Origin: Spirosoma sp. KUDC1026
Lineage (GTDB): Bacteria; Bacteroidota; Bacteroidia; Cytophagales; Spirosomataceae
DNA: 64,000 bases
Reading direction: 5' to 3'
NCBI RefSeq assembly: GCF_013375035.1
Contig: NZ_CP056032.1
Span: 5,730,291-5,794,290, forward strand
Part shown: positions 25,246 through 33,405 of the stretch, piece by piece
Layout of the letters: the number at the start of each line of letters is the position of its first letter
How positions within the stretch are numbered: the stretch's first letter is position 1
Translations under genes and position numbers: made by a program
The notes under the pieces: generated by a model
Database searches by the model: none
Told to the model about the DNA's origin: nothing
Seen by the model: only the letters and a program-made list of their open reading frames with translations

Positions 25246-26604
25246 ATGAATACAGACGAAATTGCCATGCTTCAATACGACAAACTCTCTTTAAATATAC
25301 CTGACACTACCAAGCCCCGCGTTGTCATCATCGGCGGTGGATTTGGCGGTATGAATCTGGTTAAAAGCCTGCGTGACATGGACATGCAGGTTGTCCTGTT
25401 CGACAAACAAAATTACAACGGTTTCTGGCCGCTGCTCTACCAGGTAGCAACAGCGGGCCTGGAACCCGACGCTATCTCAGAACCTTTCCGGAAGATGTTC
25501 GACGGTTACGACGATTTTCACTTCCGGATGGTACGGGTCAATAAAATTGATCCCGCCAGCAAGACCGTCACAACGCTTATCGGCGATCTGACTTACGATT
25601 ATCTGGTTATTGCCAGTGGCTCCAAATCCAATTTTTTTGGCAACAAAGAAATTGAGAAATACGCCTTCCCGCTGAAGACCGTACCCGAAGCACTCGACGT
25701 ACGGAGTCAGTTTCTGCAGTGCTTCGAGCAGGCCAGCATTACCGACCCCGAAGACCGGCAAAGTCTGCTGAACTTCGTCATTGCCGGCGCCGGTCCAACA
25801 GGCGTTGAGATGGCGGGGTCGCTCGCCGAAATGCGGAAGAATGTCCTGCCGAGCGATTATCCAGGACTGGATTTCACGCAGATGAATATTTACCTCGTGG
25901 AGGGGCTAGGCAAAGTATTGCCGCCGATGTCCGACGAAGCGGGTAAGAAGGCACAGTCTTATCTCGAAAGCCTGGGTGTCAATATTAGACTGAACACGTT
26001 GGTTGAATCATACGACGGTACGACCGTTACGTTCAAGGGCGGAGAACAGATCAAAACGCAGACGCTGGTCTGGAGTGCCGGTGTTACGGGCGCGTTGATT
26101 GACGGTTTACCCGAAGCATCTGTTGAGCGCGGCCGGATTCTGGTCGACCCCATTAATCAGGTACAGGGACTGAAAGACGTCTTTGCCATCGGTGACATCG
26201 CTCTGATGAAGCTGGAGAAATACCCGAAAGGGCACCCTGGCGTCGCACAGCCCGCTATTCAACAGGCGCAGCACCTGGCGAAAAACATTCGCCGGATGCG
26301 TAAAAACGAAAAAACCGAACCGTTCGAGTATTTCGACAAAGGGTCGCTGGCCATTGTAGGACGGATGAAAGCCGTGGCTGATCTGCCGGGGAACATGACC
26401 CTGGGTGGCTTCTTCGCCTGGATGGCCTGGCTGTTCGTTCACATCTGGTACCTGGTTGGTTTCCGGAGCAAGCTGATTGTTTTCAGCAACTGGATGTACC
26501 GCCTGTTCACCTACGAGCGCGGTACGCGGATCATCATCCGACCGTACGTTCGTAAGGATGACAAAGCCGGTCAGGAGTTCGTCGTCAAAAACCAAATGAG
26601 CTAA
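25246..26604 (+). CDS. ndh: Type II NADH:quinone dehydrogenase
   Basis: This 452-residue two-dinucleotide-binding-domain flavoprotein is NDH-2. The FAD site is 'VVIIGGGFGGMNLVKSL' (about 25-41), the NADH site 'FVIAGAGPTGVEMAGSLAEM' (about 175-195) and the second FAD motif 'GLKDVFAIGDIALM'. The C-terminal part carries 'FFAWMAWLFVHIWYLVGF', the membrane-associating helix common in Bacteroidetes members. It transfers electrons from NADH to menaquinone without pumping protons. A start at 25267 is also possible. A terminator stem follows. Confidence 0.9.
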   Translation: MNTDEIAMLQYDKLSLNIPDTTKPRVVIIGGGFGGMNLVKSLRDMDMQVVLFDKQNYNGFWPLLYQVATAGLEPDAISEPFRKMFDGYDDFHFRMVRVNKIDPASKTVTTLIGDLTYDYLVIASGSKSNFFGNKEIEKYAFPLKTVPEALDVRSQFLQCFEQASITDPEDRQSLLNFVIAGAGPTGVEMAGSLAEMRKNVLPSDYPGLDFTQMNIYLVEGLGKVLPPMSDEAGKKAQSYLESLGVNIRLNTLVESYDGTTVTFKGGEQIKTQTLVWSAGVTGALIDGLPEASVERGRILVDPINQVQGLKDVFAIGDIALMKLEKYPKGHPGVAQPAIQQAQHLAKNIRRMRKNEKTEPFEYFDKGSLAIVGRMKAVADLPGNMTLGGFFAWMAWLFVHIWYLVGFRSKLIVFSNWMYRLFTYERGTRIIIRPYVRKDDKAGQEFVVKNQMS

Positions 26605-26627
26605 ATTTAGCTTTATAGGGCGTAACC

Positions 26628-26667
26628 AGCCCATCGTTGTCCCTGCTGGCAGCGATGGGCTTTTTTT
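26628..26667 (+). terminator. Intrinsic terminator after ndh
   Basis: AGCCCATCG (26628-26636) pairs with CGATGGGCT (26653-26661), followed by six more T residues. The S46 peptidase start at 26679 lies just behind it, so a longer upstream reading of that gene would translate the terminator and was rejected. Confidence 0.85.
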
Positions 26668-26678
26668 ATGTCAGCCCT

Positions 26679-28826
26679 ATGCACATTCCTCGTTACCGTC
26701 CTGCCCTCCTGCTGGGACTTTTACTGGCGGGTACGCTATCGTCAGCCAGCGCCCAGACCTCGCCTTATGTTACGAACGATACGGTAAAAGGCAGTCCACT
26801 CGATCTGGGCAAGATGTGGACCTTCGACAATCCTCCTAACGCCTTTTTTCAGAAAACATACAAGTTCAACGCCGACCAGAAATGGTTTGACGAAGCACGG
26901 CTGGCCGCTCTCCGGTTTGCCGATTACTGCTCAGCCTCGTTCGTATCGGCCAACGGCCTCGTCATGACCAATCACCACTGCGCGCGTGAGTCGGGAACGG
27001 CCGTAACGCGTAAGGGCGAGGATTTGAACGCAACGGGTTTCTTCGCCAAGACCCTGGCCGAAGAACGGAAGGTTGATGGGCTGTTCGTTGATCAACTGGT
27101 CAAAATTGAGGACATAACGAAGCAGGTGCAGGAAGCTGTGGCTAAAGCCGGCACCGAAGCCCAGGCACAGCTTCAGGCCCGTGAGCAGGTGTTTACCGCT
27201 GTCAAGCAGCAGTATGGCTCAAAAGCCGACTGGCAGGGACTTGAACTGCAAACCATTACGTTCTACAATGGGGGCCGCTACGCGCTGTACGGCTTCAAAC
27301 GCTATTCCGACGTGCGGCTGGTGTTCATGCCCGAGCTGCAGCTGGGCTTTTTCGGCGGTGACCCCGACAACTTTACATATCCACGCTACGCGCTAGACTG
27401 CTCATTCTTCCGGGTATACGACAACGGCAAACCGCTGCAAACGACGCATTTTTTCAAATTCAACCCGGACGGAATTCGGGAGAACGAGCCGATTTTCGTG
27501 ATTGGCAATCCCGGCCGTACTGAGCGACTTAAAACCGTAGCCGAACTCGAATTTGACCGTGATCTGCAGACACCCGCTACAATTCAGCTGATCAAAAACC
27601 GGTCGGCGGCTCTGCAGGCCTACAACGCCACGGCAAAAAGCGACAGTATTCTGAACGAAATTTTCAGCTATGAGAACAGCCTGAAAGCCTACAACGGTCA
27701 GTTAGCTGGGCTGCGCGACCCAGCACTGATGGCGCGCAAGGTCACCTTCGAGCAACGGTTTCAGGCCGACGCCAAAGCTAAAAACCTTCCGGCCGAGCAA
27801 CTGAACACCTGGAACGCCATTGCCAGCAATACGGCGCAGCTACGCAGCCTGTTCCGGGATGCAAACTACCTGGCGCCCAGTGAGCGCACCATGGGCGAGT
27901 TACTTACTTTCGCCAATGTGTTGACGCAGTACGGACAGCTGGCGGCCACCCGCCCGCAGGATGCCGAACGAGCCCGCTCGCTGGTCGTTACGCCAAACAT
28001 AGTCAGTATGAAGCTGGAAGAAGGTTACCTGGCGGCTCACCTGACCGAAGCGCTGGCGGGTCTGGGCAGTGATGATCCGTATGTGAAAGCGGCTCTAACG
28101 GGTCCGGACGGCAAACAACAAACACCCGCCCAGGCTGCGGCCTATCTGATCAAATCCAGCAAACTCAACGACCCGGCTTTTGTGAGCGACCTGGCCGTTC
28201 GGGGAGGAGCCATCAATTCATCCAGCGATCCACTGCTGGCGCTGGCCCGTATTGGGTTCCAGCGCTACCTGACTGCCGCCCGGCAGGCCCGGCAGATCGC
28301 TCAGCAACAGGAAGTGTTACGTAGCCAGCTGGGGCGGATGCTGTATGACGTGTATGGCACGGCCGTTCCTCCCGATGCTACCTTCTCGTTACGTATCAAC
28401 GATGGGGTGGTGAAAGGATACGCCTACAACGGTACGGTAGCCCCCATCAAAACAACCTTCGCCGGGCTGTACGACCGGAATTACTCGTTCAACGACAAAG
28501 CCCCCTGGAACCTGCCGGCCCGCTGGAAAAATCCGCCAGCGGCTTTGCTGAAAGAGCCTATGTGCTTTATCAGCACCAATGACATTATTGGTGGCAACTC
28601 AGGCAGTCCGATGATCAACAAAAACCGGGAGGCTGTTGGGCTGGTATTCGACGGTAACATCGAAAGTTTGCCGGGCGAGTTCATCTTCGTACCCGACGCC
28701 AACCGCAGTATCTCGGTCCACGCGGGGGGGATCATCGCGGCCATGCGTTACATCTACAAAGCCGACCGGCTGATTACGGAATTACTGGGGACCGAAGCCG
28801 GCAAAACGGCAAATGTGCGTAAGTAA
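26679..28826 (+). CDS. S46 family dipeptidyl-peptidase
   Basis: This is a 715-residue exported serine peptidase of the DPP7/DPP11 family, with a signal peptide ending 'SSASAQTS'. The catalytic His lies in 'MTNHHCARES' (about residue 99-100), and the nucleophile is S641 in 'GGNSGSP'. Such enzymes remove dipeptides from the N-terminus of peptides in the periplasm. The segment after the nucleophile reads 'RSISVHAGGIIAAM' where the classic Porphyromonas enzymes have a V-D-x-R-type stretch, so P1 specificity cannot be predicted from the known Gly/Arg switch. Two genes downstream lies an S9 peptidase, suggesting peptide use, though a terminator-like repeat separates them. Confidence 0.88.
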   Translation: MHIPRYRPALLLGLLLAGTLSSASAQTSPYVTNDTVKGSPLDLGKMWTFDNPPNAFFQKTYKFNADQKWFDEARLAALRFADYCSASFVSANGLVMTNHHCARESGTAVTRKGEDLNATGFFAKTLAEERKVDGLFVDQLVKIEDITKQVQEAVAKAGTEAQAQLQAREQVFTAVKQQYGSKADWQGLELQTITFYNGGRYALYGFKRYSDVRLVFMPELQLGFFGGDPDNFTYPRYALDCSFFRVYDNGKPLQTTHFFKFNPDGIRENEPIFVIGNPGRTERLKTVAELEFDRDLQTPATIQLIKNRSAALQAYNATAKSDSILNEIFSYENSLKAYNGQLAGLRDPALMARKVTFEQRFQADAKAKNLPAEQLNTWNAIASNTAQLRSLFRDANYLAPSERTMGELLTFANVLTQYGQLAATRPQDAERARSLVVTPNIVSMKLEEGYLAAHLTEALAGLGSDDPYVKAALTGPDGKQQTPAQAAAYLIKSSKLNDPAFVSDLAVRGGAINSSSDPLLALARIGFQRYLTAARQARQIAQQQEVLRSQLGRMLYDVYGTAVPPDATFSLRINDGVVKGYAYNGTVAPIKTTFAGLYDRNYSFNDKAPWNLPARWKNPPAALLKEPMCFISTNDIIGGNSGSPMINKNREAVGLVFDGNIESLPGEFIFVPDANRSISVHAGGIIAAMRYIYKADRLITELLGTEAGKTANVRK

Positions 28827-28913
28827 GGGTTTGGTTAGTTATCGCTCCTAAAACATAATCTTGCAGGAGTTTCATAAGGTAGTGGATCGGGCTGGCTTAG
28901 TTTTTCGCTATCT

Positions 28914-29088
28914 ACCACCCCCTGCCCCCTCCCGCTACGGCGGACCGTTAGAAAATTAGGAGGGGGAGGTGAAAGGGTACTTTGGACGTTTCGACAGCCT
29001 ACACAGGGTGCTTATCAAGGGGATGAGGTAATTGAAAAGGGTCACTTCTGCGTGTTCCCCTCCTGTTTTAGGAGGGGCTAGGGGTGGT
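28914..29088. repeat. MITE-like intergenic repeat, copy A
   Basis: The element begins ACCACCCCCTGCC and ends GGGGTGGT (terminal inverted repeat about 10 bases) inside the 362-base gap between the S46 and DinB genes. It shares the block CTCCCGC-ACGGCGGACCGTTA, the TTAGGAGGGGG block and the internal hairpin CCCCTCCTGTTTTAGGAGGGG core with copy C at 47659-47803 (same orientation) and copy B at 32098-32225 (inverted). It has about 80 extra bases in the middle. The rest of the gap shows no feature. Confidence 0.75.
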
Positions 29089-29188
29089 GCTACCCGCTTA
29101 GGTTTTTGGCAGTCCGCCAATGCTATGGCGAGGAATAAGGTCAACTCATAAACACTTATCTTGCCGCGCCCGTTAATTCCCCTACCCC

Positions 29189-29710
29189 ATGACAAAAGCT
29201 GATTTACCTAGCTTACCGCCGTTTTTTGACCGGTATATCAATCAGGTCGACGACATCAATGTTCTCGATGCACTGACCCAGACCGCTACGTTCGATAAGC
29301 TGATCGGACAAGAAACGCTGGAAGCCCTCGGCGACCTGCGTTATGCACCCGGCAAATGGAGCGTAAAAGATATTTTGCAGCATATTATCGACACCGAACG
29401 CATCATGAGCTACCGCGCCCTGCGGATTGGGCGTAATGACCCGACTCCCCTACCCGGTTTCGATGAGAACGCCTACGCCGAAAATACAGGCGCAAATCAC
29501 CGGTCTATCGCCGATTTATACGACGAATACGCGGCCGTTCGGCAGTCGAGCATCCTGCTCTTTCGTAGTCTGGACGCGGCCATGCTGATCCGGGAGGGAA
29601 CGGCGTCCGGTAAGCCAATCTCTGCATTGGCGCTGGGTTATGTGCTGGTTGGCCACGCCAGACACCATGTTACCGTTATCCAGGAGCGTTACGTTCCGCT
29701 CCTTTCCTGA
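29189..29710 (+). CDS. DinB family protein
   Basis: This 173-residue protein has the DinB/YfiT-like four-helix bundle: 'LRYAPGKWSVKDILQHIIDT' with the first metal-binding His, 'ERIMSYRALRIGRND' and a C-terminal 'LVGHARHHVTVIQERY' carrying the other two histidines. Members are metal-dependent, thiol-linked transferases or hydrolases of mostly unknown substrate; they are unrelated to DNA polymerase IV. It is followed by a terminator and lies between two inverted copies of the MITE-like repeat together with the S9 peptidase gene. Confidence 0.85.
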   Translation: MTKADLPSLPPFFDRYINQVDDINVLDALTQTATFDKLIGQETLEALGDLRYAPGKWSVKDILQHIIDTERIMSYRALRIGRNDPTPLPGFDENAYAENTGANHRSIADLYDEYAAVRQSSILLFRSLDAAMLIREGTASGKPISALALGYVLVGHARHHVTVIQERYVPLLS

Positions 29711-29722
29711 AGGGCCATTCAT

Positions 29723-29763
29723 AAACGGGCTGCGAAAACTGGAAATTCGCAGCCCGTTTTTTT
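29723..29763 (+). terminator. Intrinsic terminator after DinB gene
   Basis: The 14-base stem AAACGGGCTGCGAA / TTCGCAGCCCGTTT (29723-29736 and 29746-29759) is followed by T residues. Confidence 0.9.
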
Positions 29764-29793
29764 GTAAGTTCGCCGGAATCTACCTGACGAACC

Positions 29794-32004
29794 ATGTTAA
29801 AACGAACTACCTTCCTCATCCTGCTGGCGACGCAGTTTGGCTACGCCCAGACGAAATCAAAAGTGCTGGTGACCGATCTACTCCGCCTTAAACAGGTGGG
29901 CGGCATTGAGCTATCACCCGATGGAAAACGGGCGGTCTATACGCTCACAACCATCGAGCCCAATCCCGACGCCAAGCCCGAGGAATACGACTACCACACT
30001 CACATCTACCTCACCAACCTGAAAGCGGGCGATACCAAAGCCCTGACCCATGGTGCCGAATCCGCCCGGCAGGCAGTCTGGTCGCCGGATGGACAGCACC
30101 TGGCGTTTGTCCGGTCGCTGAAGGGCAAGAGCCAGATTTTCATTATGCCGCTAAACGGTGGTGAAGCCTGGCAACTTACCAACGGCAAATACAGCGCGTC
30201 GAATCCGGTCTGGTCGCCGGATGGGAAGCAGATTGCGTTCTCCTCGAACGTAACGATGGCCGAGATGATGGGCGACTCCATCCTCAACCCGTCGAAAGGC
30301 GGACCGGCCTGGTCGCTGGAGAAACCGGGTTTTGCGAACAACAACTTCGTCAAGGCCGACAAAAAAACTAAAGCTAATCCCGATGGCTCGCTGGCCGAGA
30401 TTCGCGCGTACCTACAGAAAGACGTTGAAGACAAAAAAGCCAAAGTCATCAACCGCCTGAATTTCCAGGGTGAGTTCACGACCGAGCCTGATCCCAGTTT
30501 CACCCACCTTTACGTGATCAGCGTGCAGGAAGGAGCCAAAGCCAAAGCGCTGACCCGTGGTTTTACGTCGTTCCAGGCAGGAAACTGGCTCCCCGACGGC
30601 AAAGGGCTCCTGGCCGTAACGGATCGCGACTCGCTCAAACACCCGGACCGGGAGCAGGACAACGCCATCGTTTTCATTGCCGCCGACGGATCGGGAAAAC
30701 GCAGCACTGTATTGGCCGAAGAAGGTAAAAGCTACGGATCGCCCGAACTCTCGCCTGATGGCAAGCAACTGGCGTTCCAGGTGAGTCCATCGCAGGGGGT
30801 TAACTTTGCGCAGGTTGGCCTTGCTACGTTTACCGGTACCGGCGCATCGGGGATGCAGCTCGTTACGTTCGACCGGGCAGCCAGTAACGTGACCTGGACC
30901 AGCGCGCCTGCCAGTGGTAAAGGCAAAAAAGCCAGCACGGCCTACGCAATCTACTTCACAGCGTCGGCTAATGGCGGGGTGCCGCTGTACCGACTTGACC
31001 CCGCCACGCGGCAGGTGACCCAGCTTACGGATTTTACGAGTGGCGTAACGGCGTTCGACGTAGTGGGCGACCAGGTAGTGTTTGCTAAAACCGAAGTGGC
31101 TAACCCATCCGAACTGTATGCAGCGAACGCGCAGGCCAAGGGGCAAATTAAGCTGACCAATCACAACGACTGGGTAGCCCAGCGGCAGCTCAGCCTGCCG
31201 GAGAAACGGACGTACAAGAATTCCATCGGGCAGACGGTTGATTACTGGATCATGAAGCCGACGGTAGTGGAGAGCAACAAAAAACACCCGCTGCTGCTGA
31301 ACATGCACGGGGGGCCAACGGCGATGTGGGGCCCCGGCGAAGCGTCGATGTGGCACGAGTTTCAGTACATGGCATCGCAGGGTTACGGTATCGTGTACGC
31401 CAACCCACGCGGATCGGGCGGCTATGGCATCAACTTCCAGCGGGCCAACATCAAGGATTGGGGCACCGGTCCGGCCGAAGACGTACTAGCAGCGGCTACG
31501 AATGCTGCCAAAGAAGCCTGGGTTGATACGAGTCGGCAGGTGATTACGGGTGGCTCCTACGCGGGCTACCTGACGGCCTGGATTGTGGGCCACGACAACC
31601 GATTCAAAGCGGCTTTCGCGCAGCGGGGCGTGTATGACCTGACAACATTTATGGGCGAGGCCAACGCCTGGCGCCTGGTGCCAAACTACTTCGTGTATCC
31701 CTGGGATGCCGACGCTAAGGTGCTGGATGCCAATTCGCCGTATTCATTCGTGCAGAACATCAAGACGCCCCTGCTGATCAAACATGGCGAAAATGACCTC
31801 CGCACGGGCGTAGCGCAGAGTGAAATGCTCTACAAAAGCCTGAAAATTCTGAATCGTCCCGTAGAATACGTCCGGATGCCGGGTGCTACGCACGAGCTGA
31901 GCCGCACGGGTAACGTTCGCCAGCGGATCGACCGGCTGCTGCGCATCTACGAATTCTTCGAACGTTACGTCGGCCCGGATGCGCAGGGCGTAACGCAGAA
32001 GTAG
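29794..32004 (+). CDS. S9 family peptidase (prolyl oligopeptidase/DPP IV type)
   Basis: This 736-residue exported protein has a signal peptide (about 1-19), then a beta-propeller of repeated TolB-like blades ('ARQAVWSPDGQHLAFVRS', 'SNPVWSPDGKQIAFSS', 'GSPELSPDGKQLAFQV'), then a C-terminal alpha/beta-hydrolase. The nucleophile is S588 in 'GGSYAGYLTA'; 'HGENDLRTG' supplies the Asp at about 668 and 'GATHEL' the His at about 700. It cleaves short peptides or acyl-amino acids; exact specificity is not visible. It works in the same compartment as the S46 enzyme. Confidence 0.9.
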   Translation: MLKRTTFLILLATQFGYAQTKSKVLVTDLLRLKQVGGIELSPDGKRAVYTLTTIEPNPDAKPEEYDYHTHIYLTNLKAGDTKALTHGAESARQAVWSPDGQHLAFVRSLKGKSQIFIMPLNGGEAWQLTNGKYSASNPVWSPDGKQIAFSSNVTMAEMMGDSILNPSKGGPAWSLEKPGFANNNFVKADKKTKANPDGSLAEIRAYLQKDVEDKKAKVINRLNFQGEFTTEPDPSFTHLYVISVQEGAKAKALTRGFTSFQAGNWLPDGKGLLAVTDRDSLKHPDREQDNAIVFIAADGSGKRSTVLAEEGKSYGSPELSPDGKQLAFQVSPSQGVNFAQVGLATFTGTGASGMQLVTFDRAASNVTWTSAPASGKGKKASTAYAIYFTASANGGVPLYRLDPATRQVTQLTDFTSGVTAFDVVGDQVVFAKTEVANPSELYAANAQAKGQIKLTNHNDWVAQRQLSLPEKRTYKNSIGQTVDYWIMKPTVVESNKKHPLLLNMHGGPTAMWGPGEASMWHEFQYMASQGYGIVYANPRGSGGYGINFQRANIKDWGTGPAEDVLAAATNAAKEAWVDTSRQVITGGSYAGYLTAWIVGHDNRFKAAFAQRGVYDLTTFMGEANAWRLVPNYFVYPWDADAKVLDANSPYSFVQNIKTPLLIKHGENDLRTGVAQSEMLYKSLKILNRPVEYVRMPGATHELSRTGNVRQRIDRLLRIYEFFERYVGPDAQGVTQK

Positions 32005-32056
32005 TCTTTGTTTTTTCAACACAGGGATTACGGGATGAAAGAGAAAAGACGGAAAA

Positions 32057-32306
32057 TGAAAGAGTGATAATCGAGGTACTCTTGTCGGGGACGTTCTTAC
32101 CACCGGCACCGGCCGCCCGGCCTAGCCCCTCCTGTTTTAGGAGGGGAACAGGCAGAGGTGGCCTTTTTCTCCCCCTCCTATTTTTCTAGCCGAGCCGCCG
32201 TTGCGGAGGGGGCCGGGGGGTGGTAAGAGCCACACCCCGACAAGATCCCTCTGTGCGAGATGACAAAAACTGATATGACAAGATCCCCTCGATTATCACT
32301 CTTTCA
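32057..32306. repeat. Nested palindromic element containing MITE-like repeat copy B
   Basis: Three sets of inverted arms are nested. The outer pair is TGAAAGAGTGATAATCGAGG (32057-32076) with its exact complement at 32287-32306. The middle pair is CTTGTCGGGG (32081-32090) with CCCCGACAAG (32235-32244). The inner element 32098-32225 begins TACCACCGGC and ends GGGGTGGTA and contains the CCCCTCCTGTTTTAGGAGGGG-type hairpin. It is copy B, inverted relative to copies A and C. It fills nearly the whole 328-base gap between the S9 and NUDIX genes. Confidence 0.75.
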
Positions 32307-32332
32307 TATTACGTCTCTCTTCTTCCGTCTTC

Positions 32333-33061
32333 ATGCCTTTGAATCCTTTTTTACGAAGCAGATACAGTCAACTCATGAGTGATAAGCAAAAACGTGAGGC
32401 CTTACAGGAGGCCCCGAAGTTCAAATTCTGGAAATCGCAGGCCGAAGCGAATGGCCTGAAAATTAACGACATCAAAGACTTCTACATTCGCTACAGGCAC
32501 AATGGTGAAGTGCTGTTCGCCATGCTCGAAGTGGATGCCGACACACCCGAAGGCGACAAGATCCCCCCGGCACTCTTCCTGAAGGGGCACGCGGTATCGA
32601 TGCTGGTCTGCCTGATCGAGCAGGAAACCAGAGAGAAATTCGTGGTGCTGGTGCGGCAACGGCGCATTTCCGACGGCTCGCATACGTACGAACACCCAGC
32701 GGGTATGGTCGACGCCAGCGACGATCCTGCCGACGTAGCGGCCCGCGAACTGGGTGAAGAAATCGGTCTGTTCGTCGACCCCTCGGTACTGACTAAACTC
32801 AACCCCACGCTCTGGTACCCCAGCACCGGCACCAGCGACGAATCCATGCACTTCTATTATCTGGAACAGGAAATGAGCCGGGCAGACATCATGGCCTTTC
32901 ACCACAAGAATATGGGGAGTGAATCGGAGCACGAGCGGATCACGACGGTCGTGACGACTCTGCCGGAAGCCCACAAACTGGTGACGAACGTCAACGGTTT
33001 ACTGATCCATTTTCTGTATCTAAAGCACGTGGGCGATTACGACACCATGCGGCTCTTATAA
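32333..33061 (+). CDS. NUDIX hydrolase
   Basis: This 242-residue protein has a NUDIX domain at about 85-215. The box runs from G124 ('GMVDASDDPADVAARELGEE'), with R138-E139-L-G-E142-E143 intact. The acid seven positions into the box is Asp130 rather than the usual Glu. 'YEHPAGMVD' resembles ADP-sugar pyrophosphatases, so a nucleoside-diphosphate-sugar substrate is the best guess. An alternative start is the ATG at 32375 (MSDKQKREAL). The tRNA-Arg gene follows on the same strand with its own promoter. Confidence 0.82.
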   Translation: MPLNPFLRSRYSQLMSDKQKREALQEAPKFKFWKSQAEANGLKINDIKDFYIRYRHNGEVLFAMLEVDADTPEGDKIPPALFLKGHAVSMLVCLIEQETREKFVVLVRQRRISDGSHTYEHPAGMVDASDDPADVAARELGEEIGLFVDPSVLTKLNPTLWYPSTGTSDESMHFYYLEQEMSRADIMAFHHKNMGSESEHERITTVVTTLPEAHKLVTNVNGLLIHFLYLKHVGDYDTMRLL

Positions 33062-33090
33062 TCCTATGACAAAAAATACTAGCCGACCTA

Positions 33091-33122
33091 TTGTCTTTTA
33101 GCGGAATGTATTGCTATCTTTG
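33091..33122 (+). promoter_or_regulatory. Promoter of tRNA-Arg
   Basis: TTG (33091-33093), 21 bases, then TATCTTTG (33115-33122): a full match to the Bacteroidetes -33/-7 pattern, with the mature tRNA starting 17 bases later. Confidence 0.8.
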
Positions 33123-33138
33123 CACTCCCAAAGGACAT

Positions 33139-33210
33139 GCTTCCGTAGTTCAATGGATAGAATTTCGGTTTCCGGTACCGACGATAGGGGTTCGAATCCC
33201 TTCGGGAGCA
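33139..33210 (+). tRNA. tRNA-Arg (anticodon CCG)
   Basis: A cloverleaf can be folded by hand: acceptor GCTTCCG / CGGGAGC (one T-G pair) and discriminator A at 33210; D arm GTTC/GAAT; anticodon arm TCGGT-TTCCGGT-ACCGA with anticodon CCG; and T arm AGGGG-TTCGAAT-CCCTT. CCA is not encoded (the next bases are CAA). It reads the CGG codon. It is a single-gene unit bounded by a promoter and a terminator; no integrase or attachment-site duplication is seen beside it. Confidence 0.95.
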
Positions 33211-33214
33211 CAAG

Positions 33215-33249
33215 AAAAAGCCTTCGTACGCAGTGTACGAAGGCTTTTT
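33215..33249 (+). terminator. Intrinsic terminator of tRNA-Arg
   Basis: AAAAAGCCTTCGTAC / GTACGAAGGCTTTTT, 15 bases perfectly paired with a five-base loop, starts four bases after the tRNA. Confidence 0.92.
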
Positions 33250-33405
33250 GCTTTTAATCTACCAATCTGTTGGGCATTATGAAACATTGTAGTCTTCTAA
33301 TGCAACATACAGTAGGCCAGCCGGTTTGCTAGGAATTTTTCTTATTTTGCGGGTAGTTAACGACCACCCTAACAGACATTCCCGTCCGCTTGCTTCACGA
33401 CCATC

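Noticed and set aside
30412..31356. 314-codon minus-strand frame opposite the S9 peptidase
   Set aside because: Shadow frame caused by codon bias; the peptidase frame has all catalytic motifs.
33139..33250. Integration site at the tRNA-Arg gene
   Set aside because: No integrase, no direct repeat of the tRNA 3' end and no foreign-looking segment next to it.
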